NCBI RefSeq assembly: GCF_001457775.1
Contig: NZ_CYSG01000003.1
Span: 285,774 to 349,773, forward strand
Origin: Phaeobacter sp. CECT 5382
GTDB taxonomy: Bacteria > Pseudomonadota > Alphaproteobacteria > Rhodobacterales > Rhodobacteraceae
Direction of reading: 5' to 3'
Length of the DNA stretch: 64,000 nucleotides
Below the pieces are notes generated by a model, which saw only the letters and a program-made list of their open reading frames with translations, did not search any database and was not told the origin of the DNA. Positions 7,876 through 17,347 of this stretch are shown here, piece by piece (within the stretch, counting starts at the first letter, position 1; the number at the start of each line of letters is the position of its first letter). Position numbers and translations under genes: made by a program.

Positions 7876-8802
7876 ATGACAACTGCCCTGATAACCCATG
7901 CCGACTGCCTGACCCATGAAACCCCTGAAGGTCACCCGGAACAGGTGGCCCGACTGCAGCATATCCTGCACGCGCTCGAACCACTGGAGCTAAAGCGGGT
8001 CACAGCCCCCATGGCCGCAGAAGATGACATCCTGCGCGTTCACCCCATCGATCATCTGCGCGCGCTGCGTTCGGCCCGCCCGCAGGAAGGCTATGCGCAG
8101 ATTGATGGTGACACCTTCCTGTCGCCTGGATCCTTAGATGCCGCTTTCCGCGCCGCAGGTGCGGCAGTACGGGCTGTCGACATGGTGCTGAGCGGTGAAG
8201 TTCAGAACGCCTTTGCCGCCATTCGCCCGCCGGGTCATCACGCTGAGCGCGAGACGGCAATGGGGTTCTGCTTCTTTGGCAATGCAGCTCTTGCGGCCAA
8301 ACATGCCCTGGATCACCACGGGCTGAAACGGGTCGCTGTGGTGGATTTTGATGTCCACCACGGCAACGGAACCCAGGATCTGCTGTGGGACGACGCCCGC
8401 GCCCTGTTTATCTCCAGCCAGCAAATGCCGCTCTGGCCCGGCTCGGGCCGGGCGGACGAAGACGGAGCACACGGACAGATCCTCAATATGCCGCTGCCAC
8501 CGGAATCGGGTGGCGAACAGATGCGTGCCGCCTATGAAACACTGGCTTTCCCCCGCCTGCGCGCTTTCAAGCCCGAGCTGATCATCATCTCGGCCGGCTT
8601 TGACGCGCATCACGACGACCCGCTCGCCAGCCTCAACTGGAGTACGGCAGATTTTGCCTGGCTGACATCAGCGCTGTGTTCAATCGCCGATGAGATGTGT
8701 CAGGGCCGTATCGTCTCGACTTTGGAAGGCGGATATGATCTGAACGCGCTTGCGCAGGCCACGCGCGCGCATGTGGAAGAATTGATAAAGGCAGCGACAT
8801 GA
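7876..8802 (+). CDS. Histone deacetylase-like (class II) amidohydrolase
   Basis: A 308-aa zinc-dependent deacetylase/amidohydrolase of the arginase-deacetylase fold. All core motifs are present: RPPGHHAE with the His-His pair, DFDVHHGNGTQDLLW with the zinc ligands, SAGFDAHHDDPL, and LEGGYDL near the C-terminus. Bacterial members act on acetylpolyamines or other N-acetyl groups; the substrate here is unknown. It begins the string deacetylase-xseB-ispA-dxs, overlapping xseB by ATGA, so it is probably co-transcribed with the isoprenoid genes, an order often seen in Rhodobacteraceae. Confidence 0.9.
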   Translation: MTTALITHADCLTHETPEGHPEQVARLQHILHALEPLELKRVTAPMAAEDDILRVHPIDHLRALRSARPQEGYAQIDGDTFLSPGSLDAAFRAAGAAVRAVDMVLSGEVQNAFAAIRPPGHHAERETAMGFCFFGNAALAAKHALDHHGLKRVAVVDFDVHHGNGTQDLLWDDARALFISSQQMPLWPGSGRADEDGAHGQILNMPLPPESGGEQMRAAYETLAFPRLRAFKPELIIISAGFDAHHDDPLASLNWSTADFAWLTSALCSIADEMCQGRIVSTLEGGYDLNALAQATRAHVEELIKAAT

Positions 8803-9050
8803 CTGACACCCCCGCCCCCTCCGTAGAAGAGATGAGCTTTGAGCAGGCGATGCGCGAACTGGAAACCGTGGTTGGCCAGCTAGAGCGCGGTGATGTGGCC
8901 TTGGACGCCTCAATTGCGCTGTATGAACGCGGCGCCGCCCTGAAAAAACGCTGCGAAGATGAGCTGAAACGCGCCGAAGAAAAGGTCGCGGCCATCACGC
9001 TGGACGCCAGCGGCACCCCAACGGGCACCCAACCGCTGGACGCAGGCTGA
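8799..9050 (+). CDS. xseB: Exodeoxyribonuclease VII small subunit
   Basis: An 83-aa helical protein. The family core is visible: SFEQAMRELETVVGQLERGDVAL and then SIALYERGAALKKRCEDEL. It partners with XseA to degrade single-stranded DNA into short oligonucleotides. xseA is not in the window. Its start overlaps the end of the deacetylase gene (ATGA) and ispA begins 6 bp after its stop, an arrangement common in bacteria. Confidence 0.95.
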   Translation: MTDTPAPSVEEMSFEQAMRELETVVGQLERGDVALDASIALYERGAALKKRCEDELKRAEEKVAAITLDASGTPTGTQPLDAG

Positions 9051-9056
9051 CCCCTC

Positions 9057-9920
9057 ATGACCGCGAAATTCACAGCCGCACTGACCTCAGCGCAGCACAA
9101 AATCACCAGCCATGCCGAAACCCGCTTGGCAGGTCACGACTCTCTGCATGTAGCGATGCGCTACGCTATTGTCGGCGGTAAAATGTTGCGTGGTTTTTTG
9201 GTGCTGGAAAGCGCCCGCCTGCACGGTGTCAGCAAAGACGCTGCTCTGGAAGCGGCGCTGGCGATCGAATGTGTTCATGCCTACTCACTTGTGCATGACG
9301 ATCTGCCCTGCATGGATGACGATGATCTGCGCCGTGGTCAGCCCACCCTGCACCGCAAATGGGACGAGGCCATGGCCGTGCTCGCAGGCGACAGCCTGCA
9401 GACCTTTGGCTTTGAACTGCTAGCCAACCCCGATATGGGGCCCAATGCGCTAATGCTGATCCAAGGGCTGGCGAAATCGGCAGGCAAAGATGGCATGGTA
9501 TCCGGCCAAATGCTGGATATCGCAGCTGAAACCGCTGCCACCCCACTGACGCTGGATGAAATCACCCGGCTACAAGCCCGCAAGACCGGCTGCCTGATCG
9601 AATGGTCCGCCACAGCCGGCGCGGTGCTGGCCGGGGCTGATCCCGCCCCCCTGCGGCAATACGCAACCGCCCTTGGCCTTGCCTTTCAGATCGCTGACGA
9701 CATCTTGGATATCGAAGGGGATGCCGAAAAGGTCGGAAAAGCCGTGCGCAAGGATGTGGATGCAGGCAAGGCCACCTTTGTTTCCTTGCTGGGTCTGCAG
9801 GCCGCCAAGCAACGTGCGCATGACCTTTGCGATGCAGCCTGTGCTGCTCTGGCTCCCTACGGCGCACGGGCGGAAAGCTTGAAGGAAGCCGCGCGCTTCG
9901 TTATTGCCCGCGAGAGCTAA
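9057..9920 (+). CDS. ispA: Polyprenyl (farnesyl) diphosphate synthase
   Basis: A 287-aa all-helical prenyltransferase that condenses IPP with DMAPP and geranyl diphosphate. The first aspartate-rich motif lies at residues 81-90 ([10 protein letters not shown], then LRRG). The second is DDILDIEGD around residue 220, with the Lys-rich [20 protein letters not shown] that follows. GGKMLRGFL supplies the substrate-binding Lys/Arg. Product length (C15 or C20) is not certain from motifs. It sits between xseB and dxs. Confidence 0.92.
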   Translation: MTAKFTAALTSAQHKITSHAETRLAGHDSLHVAMRYAIVGGKMLRGFLVLESARLHGVSKDAALEAALAIECVHAYSLVHDDLPCMDDDDLRRGQPTLHRKWDEAMAVLAGDSLQTFGFELLANPDMGPNALMLIQGLAKSAGKDGMVSGQMLDIAAETAATPLTLDEITRLQARKTGCLIEWSATAGAVLAGADPAPLRQYATALGLAFQIADDILDIEGDAEKVGKAVRKDVDAGKATFVSLLGLQAAKQRAHDLCDAACAALAPYGARAESLKEAARFVIARES

Positions 9921-9987
9921 ACCGCTTTTGCGCCCTACCCGGCCCGGGGGATCCGAACGCCCCCAGGCAACCGTCCAAGGAGAAGCC

Positions 9988-11916
9988 ATGTCAGATCGGC
10001 CTCATACCCCGCTGCTAGACCAGATCTCGCGCCCCGCGGACATGAAAGGGCTGTCTGATGCCCAACTGGTCCAGCTGGCGCATGAGCTGCGGCAAGAGAC
10101 CATATCGGCGGTGTCCGAAACCGGCGGCCATCTGGGCGCAGGTCTGGGTGTGGTGGAACTGACCGTGGCCCTGCATGCGGTATTTGACACCCCGCGTGAC
10201 AAACTGATCTGGGATGTGTCGCACCAAAGCTACCCCCACAAGATCCTAACCGAGCGCCGTGACCGGATCCGCACCCTGCGCACTAAGGGCGGTCTTTCCG
10301 GTTTCACCAAACGCTCCGAAAGCCCCTATGACCCCTTTGGCGCGGCCCATAGCTCCACCTCAATTTCGGCGGCCCTTGGCTTTTCCGTCGCCCGTGATCT
10401 GGGCGGCGTAGTCCCCGAAGGTCTGGGGGATGCGATTGCGGTGATCGGGGATGGCTCAATGTCGGCGGGCATGGCCTTTGAGGCGATGAACAACGCAGGC
10501 CATCTCGACAAGCGCATGTTCGTGATCCTCAACGACAACGAGATGTCGATTGCGCCACCCGTTGGCGCGCTGTCCTCCTATCTGTCGCGACTCTATGCCG
10601 AAGAGCCCTTTCAGGAACTGAAGGCCGTCGCCAAGGGGGCAGCCTCGCTGCTGCCGGAACCCTTCCGCGAAGGCGCGAAACGCGCCAAGGACATGATCAA
10701 GGGCATGGCCGTGGGCGGCACCCTGTTCGAAAGCCTGGGGTTTTCCTATATCGGGCCTATCGATGGGCATGATCTCGACCAGCTGCTACCGGTGCTGCGC
10801 ACCGTCAAGGCCCGCGCCAGAGGGCCGATTCTGATCCACGTACTGACCAAAAAGGGCAAGGGCTACGCCCCCGCCGAGGCCGCACGTGACAAGGGTCACG
10901 CCACCGCAAAATTCGACGTGGTGACCGGAAAGCAGCAAAAAGCCCCCTCCAATGCGCCCTCCTATACCGGCGTCTTTGGGGACGAACTGGTCAAACTGGC
11001 CGCCAAGGACGACAAAATCTGCGCTGTCACTGCCGCCATGCCGGACGGAACCGGCCTCGCCCTGATGGCAGAACGCTACCCTTCGCGCTGTTTTGATGTG
11101 GGCATAGCCGAACAGCACGGGGTCACCTTTGCCGCCGCATTGGCTGCGGGCGGGATGAAGCCATTCTGCGCGATGTATTCGACATTCCTGCAGCGCGGCT
11201 ATGATCAGGTGGTGCATGACGTCGCCATCCAGCGCCTGCCTGTGCGCTTTGCCATCGACCGCGCTGGTCTGGTCGGTGCCGATGGCGCGACGCATGCCGG
11301 ATCATTCGACATCGGCTTTATGTCCAACCTGCCCGGCATGGTGGTAATGGCCGCCGCAGACGAGGCAGAGCTGGCCCATATGGTGACCACTGCTGCCGCC
11401 TACGATGACGGCCCAATCGCCTTTCGCTACCCCCGGGGTGAGGGCGAGGGCGTCGACATGCCCGAAACTCCGGAGGTTCTGGAAATCGGCAAAGGTCGGA
11501 TCATTCAGGACGGTAAGCGTGTGGCGCTCCTGTCCTTTGGTACTCGTCTGGGCGAAGTCCGCAAGGCAGCGGAGGCACTGGCCGCCAAGGGTATCACACC
11601 CACCATCGCAGACGCTCGTTTCGCCAAACCGCTGGACCGCGAGCTGATCTTGCAACTGGTGGCCGACCACGAGGCGCTGATCACGATTGAGGAAGGTGCC
11701 GTGGGCGGCTTTGGCTCCCATGTGGCACAGCTTTTGTCGGATGAGGGCGTGTTTGATCGTGGCTTCAAATTCCGCTCAATGGTGCTGCCGGATACCTTCA
11801 TCGACCAGGCCAGCCCTGCCGACATGTACGAGGTCGCCGCCATGAATGCCCCACAAATCGAAGCCAAAGTGCTGGAGGTTCTGGGGGTTGCACGGATCGG
11901 CGAGAAGCGGGCCTGA
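9988..11916 (+). CDS. dxs: 1-deoxy-D-xylulose-5-phosphate synthase
   Basis: A 642-aa thiamine-diphosphate enzyme that joins pyruvate and glyceraldehyde-3-phosphate in the first step of the MEP isoprenoid pathway. The N-terminal domain shows the catalytic-histidine region [14 protein letters not shown] and the TPP-binding [18 protein letters not shown]. The transketolase-like second domain has the glutamate in [17 protein letters not shown] and [19 protein letters not shown]. The start at 9988 has a good AAGGAG site; an earlier in-frame ATG at 9904 lies inside ispA and is unlikely. With ispA directly upstream, this is a small isoprenoid-precursor operon. Confidence 0.96.
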   Translation: MSDRPHTPLLDQISRPADMKGLSDAQLVQLAHELRQETISAVSETGGHLGAGLGVVELTVALHAVFDTPRDKLIWDVSHQSYPHKILTERRDRIRTLRTKGGLSGFTKRSESPYDPFGAAHSSTSISAALGFSVARDLGGVVPEGLGDAIAVIGDGSMSAGMAFEAMNNAGHLDKRMFVILNDNEMSIAPPVGALSSYLSRLYAEEPFQELKAVAKGAASLLPEPFREGAKRAKDMIKGMAVGGTLFESLGFSYIGPIDGHDLDQLLPVLRTVKARARGPILIHVLTKKGKGYAPAEAARDKGHATAKFDVVTGKQQKAPSNAPSYTGVFGDELVKLAAKDDKICAVTAAMPDGTGLALMAERYPSRCFDVGIAEQHGVTFAAALAAGGMKPFCAMYSTFLQRGYDQVVHDVAIQRLPVRFAIDRAGLVGADGATHAGSFDIGFMSNLPGMVVMAAADEAELAHMVTTAAAYDDGPIAFRYPRGEGEGVDMPETPEVLEIGKGRIIQDGKRVALLSFGTRLGEVRKAAEALAAKGITPTIADARFAKPLDRELILQLVADHEALITIEEGAVGGFGSHVAQLLSDEGVFDRGFKFRSMVLPDTFIDQASPADMYEVAAMNAPQIEAKVLEVLGVARIGEKRA

Positions 11917-12345
11917 TAATTCTCATTCAGCCCAGGGCAGTTTGGGCCTGCTGATAAAATACATAGACACGGTACCAGACGCAGACAAAGCCGACTTAGA
12001 ATACCTTTTCAAGACAGCCCACACGTCTTGTTCAGAATTCGATACAGCCATGCTGACCGTTTTTGGTTCAATTTGAAAACCGGCTCTGCGATTTCATCCT
12101 CGCCCAACTGCATGACAGGAATTTCATCGCGCCGTGCTACGAAGACAATTAGCAGAGCTGCCCGATCAGAAATGAAGGCAAAGACCGACGGGGCCGTCGC
12201 TATGCCGATTTGAACATTGTATCCTAGGCTGTCCCAAATCTGCTCCATCTGGCCTGGGAAACGTTATTAAAGCTTTTTACGGATGCGCCCCAACAGTCTG
12301 AAATTCAAGAACACAAAGATAAGATCCAGCATTTAGCCCTGTCCG
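11917..12345. other. 429-bp gene-poor, lower-GC interval
   Basis: Between dxs and the SDR gene the DNA is visibly richer in A and T than its surroundings. It contains one minus-strand reading frame of 79 codons (12009-12248) without a clear ribosome site or recognisable motif; I do not call it a gene. No hairpin terminator for dxs was found. Confidence 0.5.
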
Positions 12346-13224
12346 CTACAGCGCCGGAGGTTCCGCCGGCGGAACAAATCTCTCCATGTCCTCGGCCTTT
12401 AGCACTGCCCGCAACCCTTCACGATAGCTCGGGTAGAGCAGCTCTACACCCAACTCATCCTTGATACGATTGTTTCGGACGCGTTTGTTTTCACCGTAAA
12501 AACTACGCGCCATTGGGGTCATGCCTGCCTCATCAAAGGGCACCTCAGCCGGCACCGGCAGCCCTAGCAACTCAGCTGCATAGCCCAGCACGTCCTGAGG
12601 CGGGGCCGGATCATCGTCACACAGGTTGTAGATCGCCCTTGGGCTGGGTGTCTTTATCGAGGCCAGCAACGTTTGCGCAATATCATCCACATGAATGCGC
12701 GAAAACACCTGCCCCGGCTTGACAATACGCCGTGCCCGCCCTGCCATCAGCTTGGCAAAAGGGCCGCGCTCGGGGCCATAGATACCGGCCAGGCGAAAAA
12801 TGTGCAGCGGCAGACCCGGTACCTGCTGCCACTGCGATTCGGCCATAGCGCGCCAATGGCCGCGTTCACTGGTTGGGGCAACGGTTGCGGTTTCATCCAC
12901 CCATCCACCCTGCCGGTCACCATAGACCGCCGTAGTGGACAAATAGCCAACCCATTCGAGATCAGGCGCCGCTGCGATCTCTGCCGACAGGGCAGCCAGC
13001 ACAGGATCCCCAGCTACATTTGGACCAATCGAGCTGAGGATATGGGTCACGCCCTTTAGCGGCAGTGGATTCCCTGGCCAAGTGATGATCTCAACTTCGG
13101 CTAAAGGTCTGTCTTCACGTGCGTCTCGCGTGGTTCCGATCACCCGCCAGCCCTGCGCCAGAAGCTGCTGCGCAAGCACCCGTGCGGTATAGCCAAATCC
13201 CAGACATAAAAGCGTTTTCTGCAT
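12346..13224 (-). CDS. NAD(P)-dependent SDR/epimerase-like protein
   Basis: A 292-aa extended short-chain dehydrogenase-like protein. The N-terminus carries the variant nucleotide motif CLGFGYTARVLAQQL (GxGxxA), which differs from the usual GxxGxxG of epimerases. STTAVYGDRQGGWVDE follows, matching the YxxxD/E region of SDR family members such as YeeZ. The canonical Tyr-x-x-x-Lys is not evident, so catalysis is uncertain. The ATG at 13224 has AAAAGGG upstream; the frame continues to 13308, but the extra residues are not family-like and overlap the divergent methyltransferase gene. Function unknown. Confidence 0.8.
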   Translation of the reverse strand: MQKTLLCLGFGYTARVLAQQLLAQGWRVIGTTRDAREDRPLAEVEIITWPGNPLPLKGVTHILSSIGPNVAGDPVLAALSAEIAAAPDLEWVGYLSTTAVYGDRQGGWVDETATVAPTSERGHWRAMAESQWQQVPGLPLHIFRLAGIYGPERGPFAKLMAGRARRIVKPGQVFSRIHVDDIAQTLLASIKTPSPRAIYNLCDDDPAPPQDVLGYAAELLGLPVPAEVPFDEAGMTPMARSFYGENKRVRNNRIKDELGVELLYPSYREGLRAVLKAEDMERFVPPAEPPAL

Positions 13225-13297
13225 CCCTTTTAAATGGGACGAAGCCCCGTGCGGCGCAAGCCTTGATTCGAATCTGGCGACGTTCTTTGATGGACAG

Positions 13298-13933
13298 ATG
13301 GATAGCAAAGCACCTGACCTCGCCGCCGCTTACGATCTTGCCTCTTTATCAGGCACAAAGCGACTCTATGCCGAATGGGCAAAAACCTATGATCGCGGGT
13401 TTGCCGCTGAGGAAAAATACCTTCTGCCGCAGCGAACCGCGCAGGCCTTTGTTACGGTCGGCGGCAAGGGGCCGGTTCTGGACGCCGGGGCCGGTACCGG
13501 TCTATGCGCCGAAGAACTTATCCGGCTTGGCATCTGCGAGATCGATGCCACCGATATCAGTCCGGAGATGCTGGCACGAGCCCGGCAGAAAAACCTGTAC
13601 CGCAGCACCATCGAGGCCGATCTTCTCGCTGGTATCCCGGTGCGGGATGGCAGCTATCGCGGCGTGATCTCTTCCGGCACTTTTACCCATGGCCACATCG
13701 GACCAGAAGCACTGGAAAATCTGCTACGTGCGGGTGCAAGTCGCGCGCAGTTTGCCTTGTCGATCAATGCAAAATTCTACCACAAGGCCGGGTTTGCAGA
13801 GGCCTTTGATCGAATGCTTGCACAGGGACAGATCACAGACCTGGCCCTGCCAAAGGTAGCTATCTACGGATCCGGCGCGACAGGCGAACATCAACACGAT
13901 ACCGCCCTGATCGCGCTGTTTAAAAAATCCTGA
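13298..13933 (+). CDS. Class I SAM-dependent methyltransferase
   Basis: A 211-aa methyltransferase with motif I VLDAGAGTGLCAEEL at about residues 60-74, motif II IDATDISPEMLARAR at about 81-95, and GVISSGTFTHGHIGP at the motif IV position. The overall pattern resembles Williams-Beuren-like methyltransferases. The substrate is unknown. It is divergent from the SDR gene with 73 bp between starts and is followed by a run of hairpins. Confidence 0.85.
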   Translation: MDSKAPDLAAAYDLASLSGTKRLYAEWAKTYDRGFAAEEKYLLPQRTAQAFVTVGGKGPVLDAGAGTGLCAEELIRLGICEIDATDISPEMLARARQKNLYRSTIEADLLAGIPVRDGSYRGVISSGTFTHGHIGPEALENLLRAGASRAQFALSINAKFYHKAGFAEAFDRMLAQGQITDLALPKVAIYGSGATGEHQHDTALIALFKKS

Positions 13934-13936
13934 GGC

Positions 13937-14193
13937 CCCTATCGCTGTTGGGACCGCGTGTTCGGCCCTAGATAGGGTGCCGCGCAGAATGCCTGTGCAC
14001 CGGCTGGTCCGTAAGGTGGTTCCTTAGCAGCTTTCCCCTGCGCCGCGCTTTGCGCGGCGCCAGGCCCAACTGTGTCGGATCCTCCCGCAGGGAGGTTCCA
14101 GAGCAGGCGGGAGCTCCCGCCCCTTTAGCTTGCATCACAGATGCAACCAAAAGCCTTGGGCCAGGCATCGCGCCGCCTTGGGCGACGCGATGC
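13937..14193. repeat. Cluster of six inverted repeats (hairpins)
   Basis: Six perfect stems follow one another in 257 bp between two convergent genes: CCCTATC/GATAGGG (13937-13943 with 13971-13977); GCGCCGCGC/GCGCGGCGC with a TTT loop (14040-14060); CCTCCC/GGGAGG with loop GCA (14081-14095); the 16-bp palindrome GGCGGGAGCTCCCGCC (14106-14121); TTGCATC/GATGCAA with loop ACA (14130-14146); and GCATCGCG/CGCGATGC (14165-14193). The TTG hairpin follows a CCCTTTAG run. Some may be terminators; so many together suggests a repetitive palindromic element or a structured RNA. Confidence 0.6.
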
Positions 14194-14194
14194 G

Positions 14195-14995
14195 TCAGCG
14201 CCCTTTCCAGACCGGATCGCGTTTTTCGGCAAAAGCGCGTGCGCCTTCAAGCTGGTCGTCGCTGGAATACAGCACATCCACAGAGCGCAACTGACGCTGG
14301 GTGATGTGGTTCATCGCATCCTGGAATTTGCTATCCTCTGCATCGCGCACCACCTCCTTAATCGCCGCGTAGACCAGCGGTGGCCCCGAGGCGAGCAGGC
14401 GCGCCAGCTCCCAGGCGCGGTCCATCAGCTGATCAGCTGGCACGATCTCGTTCACCAGCCCCCAGCGGTTGGCCTCGACCGCATCGAACCAACGCCCAGT
14501 CAACAGGAGCTCCATGGCGATGTGATAGGGGATGCGTTTGGGCAGTTTGATTGACGCCGCATCGGCCACGGTGCCTGAACGGATTTCCGGCAAAGCAAAT
14601 GTTGCGTGATCCGCCGCCAGGATCATATCGGCAGAAATCGCCAATTCCAGCCCGCCACCGCAGGCGATACCGTTCACCGCAGCAATCACCGGCTTGTTCA
14701 TGTCGCGCAGCTCTTGCAACCCACCAAAGCCGCCAACCCCATAGTCCCCGTCTACGGCATCACCATCAGCCGCCGCCTTGAGATCCCAGCCCGGGCAAAA
14801 GAATTTGTCGCCACCGCCCGTCAGGATTGCCACGCGCAGGTCTGGATCATCGCGAAAATCGCGAAACACCTCGCCCATGATCCGGCTGGTCGCCAGATCA
14901 ATCGCATTGGCCTTGGGGCGGTCCAGTGTCACCTCGAGGATGGCACCCTCGCGCCGGGTTTTGACGGGTCCGTTTTCCGTATCGATACCGTTCAT
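14195..14995 (-). CDS. Enoyl-CoA hydratase/isomerase family protein, carnitinyl-CoA dehydratase-like
   Basis: A 266-aa crotonase-fold enzyme. Motifs are VTLDRPKANAID, the oxyanion-hole region AVNGIACGGGLELAISADM (residues ~108-126), and LPEIRSGTVADAASIKLPKRIP with the catalytic-Glu region. The pattern is closest to CaiD-type carnitinyl-CoA dehydratases. Its start overlaps the stop of the acyl-CoA synthetase gene (ATGA), so they are translated together. It is the last gene of the operon acyl-CoA dehydrogenase, Rdx protein, synthetase, hydratase. A carnitine role is only one option, since no CaiB-type CoA transferase is present; short-chain acyl-CoA degradation is equally possible. Confidence 0.8.
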   Translation of the reverse strand: MNGIDTENGPVKTRREGAILEVTLDRPKANAIDLATSRIMGEVFRDFRDDPDLRVAILTGGGDKFFCPGWDLKAAADGDAVDGDYGVGGFGGLQELRDMNKPVIAAVNGIACGGGLELAISADMILAADHATFALPEIRSGTVADAASIKLPKRIPYHIAMELLLTGRWFDAVEANRWGLVNEIVPADQLMDRAWELARLLASGPPLVYAAIKEVVRDAEDSKFQDAMNHITQRQLRSVDVLYSSDDQLEGARAFAEKRDPVWKGR

Positions 14996-17028
14996 CTCAT
15001 AAAATCCTTTCTCTGCATCAGGGCATCCGCTGCCACCGCATCATCTGGCGTACACAGGAGCGGGTTGATTTCAATTTCTTCCAGACCCTCGGCCTCGGCA
15101 ATAACATAGTCCTGCACTGCTTTTACCGCTCGCAGGATTGCAGCCCTGTCAGCGCTAGGCTGGCCGCGATATCCGCTCAGCAGCGATGCCACCTTTAGGG
15201 TATCAAGTGCTGCCGAGAGTGCCGCATCACTGGCTGGCACCAGAACCGACGCGCTGTCGGCAAGAATTTCCGTCAGCGTTCCCCCTGCCGCCAGTGTCAA
15301 AACGAATCCATGGGCGGGATCCTTCACGACACCAATCAGCAGTTCAGCCACGCCACCAGTGACCATTTCTTCGACCAGAAACCGGCTGGCTGGCATCATG
15401 TTTGCCGCATCGCTGACGGCACCGCCAGATTGCAGGTTCAGCACCACAGCGCCGGCTTCGGTCTTATGGGCAACACCTTCGCCCTTGAGCACAACAGGAT
15501 AACCAATGTCGGCGGCGGCGGCCCGCGCCGCGCCGGGCGTTTTTGCCTGAATGGATTTTGGCACCCGCAGCCCATAGTCAGACAGGCGCAGCTTGGCCTC
15601 TGCCTCTGGGATCATGCTGGGCGACACCACCGGGCTGGGCAACAACAATGGCTCAGCCAGATCCGGCAGCGGCTGGCTTGCCGCCGCACAGGCAGCCAGT
15701 GCTTCGCTGAGACCGCAGAAGGGCACAACGCCTGCTGCCATCAGCTGTTCTGCCACCGCTTCCGGCAACAGCTCTGGCAGGGTGGCGACCATAGCCACAT
15801 TTGCCCCGGTGGCATTGCGCGACCCGATAGCTGCACCAATGGCACAGTCCCAGTCACTGGCAGAACACCGATCTGCACGCGGAAAATCCACGATCAGCAA
15901 CGTCATCGCCAGATCAGGATCCATCATGGCCGAAAAAGCGCGGGTCATCGCGTCGGTATCGCGCCAGATATAGGTGTGGTAGTCCAGTGGATTTGCCAGG
16001 GCAACCATTGGCCCCAGTGCCGCCCGCAGAGCCGTTTTCTGTGTGTCATTCAATGCAGGAAAGACCACCGGCAGGTCATGGCCTGTATCCGCCGCAAGAC
16101 TAGCCTCGCCCCCAGAACAGCTGATCGACGCGATGCGGTTTGACGGCAAGCGCCCCGTCACATGCAGCAGCTTCAGAGTCTCCAGAAATGCTGGCAGATC
16201 ATTCAGACGCGGGATGCCAAGCCGTGCAAGCAAAGCCTCAGCTCCCGCGTCACCACCCGCAAGCGAGGCGGTATGAGAAATCGTTGCTGCCTGCGCTTCG
16301 GCGGATTTACCGACCTTGAGCGCAACAATGGATTTGCCCAGAGCACGCGCCCTGGCTGCCAGTGCCTCAAAAGCACGCAGATCGCCAAAGCCTTCGATAT
16401 GCAGACCTAGGGCCGTGACGCGATCATCGTCCAGCAAGGCTTCGCCAATGGCAGCAATACCAGACTGCGCCTGATTGCCTGCCGCCACCACATAGGCGAT
16501 GGGCAGGCCACGGGTCTGCATGGTCAGATTGATAGCGATGTTGGAGCTTTGGGTGACCAGGGCCACGCCCTTTTCCACCCGCTTGCCACCATGCTGATCC
16601 GGCCACAACAGGGCACCATCCAGATAGTTGATAAAGCCGTAGCAATTGGGCCCCAAGAAAGGCATATCGCCTGCGGCCTCCAGTAACTGCGCCTGAAGAT
16701 CAGCGCCTTCGGCATCTTCTGCCTGGGCCTCAAGGAAGCCAGAGGCAAAGCAAACAGCGCCGCCTGCATCGCGTGCAGACAGAGCGCGCACCACTTCGAT
16801 GGTGGCAAAACGATTGACGCCAACAAATGTCGCATCGGGGGCGTCCGGCAGACTTGCGACATCCTTGTAAACCTGTAGGCCTGCGAGTTCTTCAGCCTTT
16901 GGGTGGACCGGCCAGATCTGCCCGTCAAATCCCATCTTCTGGCATTGTTCAATCACCAGACGACACCAATCCCCACCGCCGACAACGGCAATGGTTTTGG
17001 GTCTAAACAGCCTGTTTAGAGACTTCAT
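14992..17028 (-). CDS. Acyl-CoA synthetase, NDP-forming (acetate--CoA ligase family)
   Basis: A 678-aa fusion of the alpha and beta parts of ADP-forming acyl-CoA synthetases. The N-terminal CoA-binding Rossmann domain begins FRPKTIAVVGGGDWCR. The succinyl-CoA-ligase-like middle carries the phospho-histidine candidate in ISHTASLAGGDAG. The C-terminal ATP-grasp domain covers about residues 460-678 (IGYPVVLKGEGVAHKTEAG and EIEINPLLC). It would activate a carboxylic acid with ATP and CoA, releasing ADP. The GSQSGALG signature of many relatives is replaced by VTQSSNIAIN, so substrate preference is open. The Rdx gene stop lies a few bases upstream. Confidence 0.88.
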   Translation of the reverse strand: MKSLNRLFRPKTIAVVGGGDWCRLVIEQCQKMGFDGQIWPVHPKAEELAGLQVYKDVASLPDAPDATFVGVNRFATIEVVRALSARDAGGAVCFASGFLEAQAEDAEGADLQAQLLEAAGDMPFLGPNCYGFINYLDGALLWPDQHGGKRVEKGVALVTQSSNIAINLTMQTRGLPIAYVVAAGNQAQSGIAAIGEALLDDDRVTALGLHIEGFGDLRAFEALAARARALGKSIVALKVGKSAEAQAATISHTASLAGGDAGAEALLARLGIPRLNDLPAFLETLKLLHVTGRLPSNRIASISCSGGEASLAADTGHDLPVVFPALNDTQKTALRAALGPMVALANPLDYHTYIWRDTDAMTRAFSAMMDPDLAMTLLIVDFPRADRCSASDWDCAIGAAIGSRNATGANVAMVATLPELLPEAVAEQLMAAGVVPFCGLSEALAACAAASQPLPDLAEPLLLPSPVVSPSMIPEAEAKLRLSDYGLRVPKSIQAKTPGAARAAAADIGYPVVLKGEGVAHKTEAGAVVLNLQSGGAVSDAANMMPASRFLVEEMVTGGVAELLIGVVKDPAHGFVLTLAAGGTLTEILADSASVLVPASDAALSAALDTLKVASLLSGYRGQPSADRAAILRAVKAVQDYVIAEAEGLEEIEINPLLCTPDDAVAADALMQRKDFMR

Positions 17029-17034
17029 TTGTGT

Positions 17035-17343
17035 CTATTCACCACTTTTGACCCGGTCCAGATGGCCCAGATCCTGTTGCGGGTTGATCTGGTCACGTAC
17101 GCGGGATTTCAGCTCTTTCACATCAGGAAAGCCTCCGTCGCGCTTGCGCTCCCAGATCAGTTCATCATCCACGGAGATCTCAAAGACCCCACCGACCTCC
17201 CCTGGCACCAAAGTGACCGCGCCGAGCATCCCCTGAAAGGTCGAGAGCAATTCCTGCGCCATCCAGGCCGCCCGCAACATCCAGTTACAGCCGATGCAAT
17301 AGGTGATGGTCACTGTTGGTTTTTGGGGGGGCGTCGTGGTCAT
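17035..17343 (-). CDS. SelT/SelW/SelH (Rdx) family thioredoxin-like protein
   Basis: A 102-aa protein with the redox motif CIGC at residues 16-19 in VTITYCIGCNWMLRAAWMAQEL, followed by GEVGGVFEISVDDELIW and the family PDVKELKSRVRDQI. In eukaryotes the second Cys is selenocysteine; here it is Cys. It probably has a redox role but its partner is unknown. It lies between the acyl-CoA dehydrogenase (stop 4 bp upstream) and the acyl-CoA synthetase, so it belongs to that operon. Confidence 0.9.
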   Translation of the reverse strand: MTTTPPQKPTVTITYCIGCNWMLRAAWMAQELLSTFQGMLGAVTLVPGEVGGVFEISVDDELIWERKRDGGFPDVKELKSRVRDQINPQQDLGHLDRVKSGE

Positions 17344-17347
17344 CTCA

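Noticed and set aside
12009..12248. 79-codon minus-strand frame in the gene-poor interval after dxs
   Set aside because: No ribosome site, no motif; its composition does not separate it from chance.
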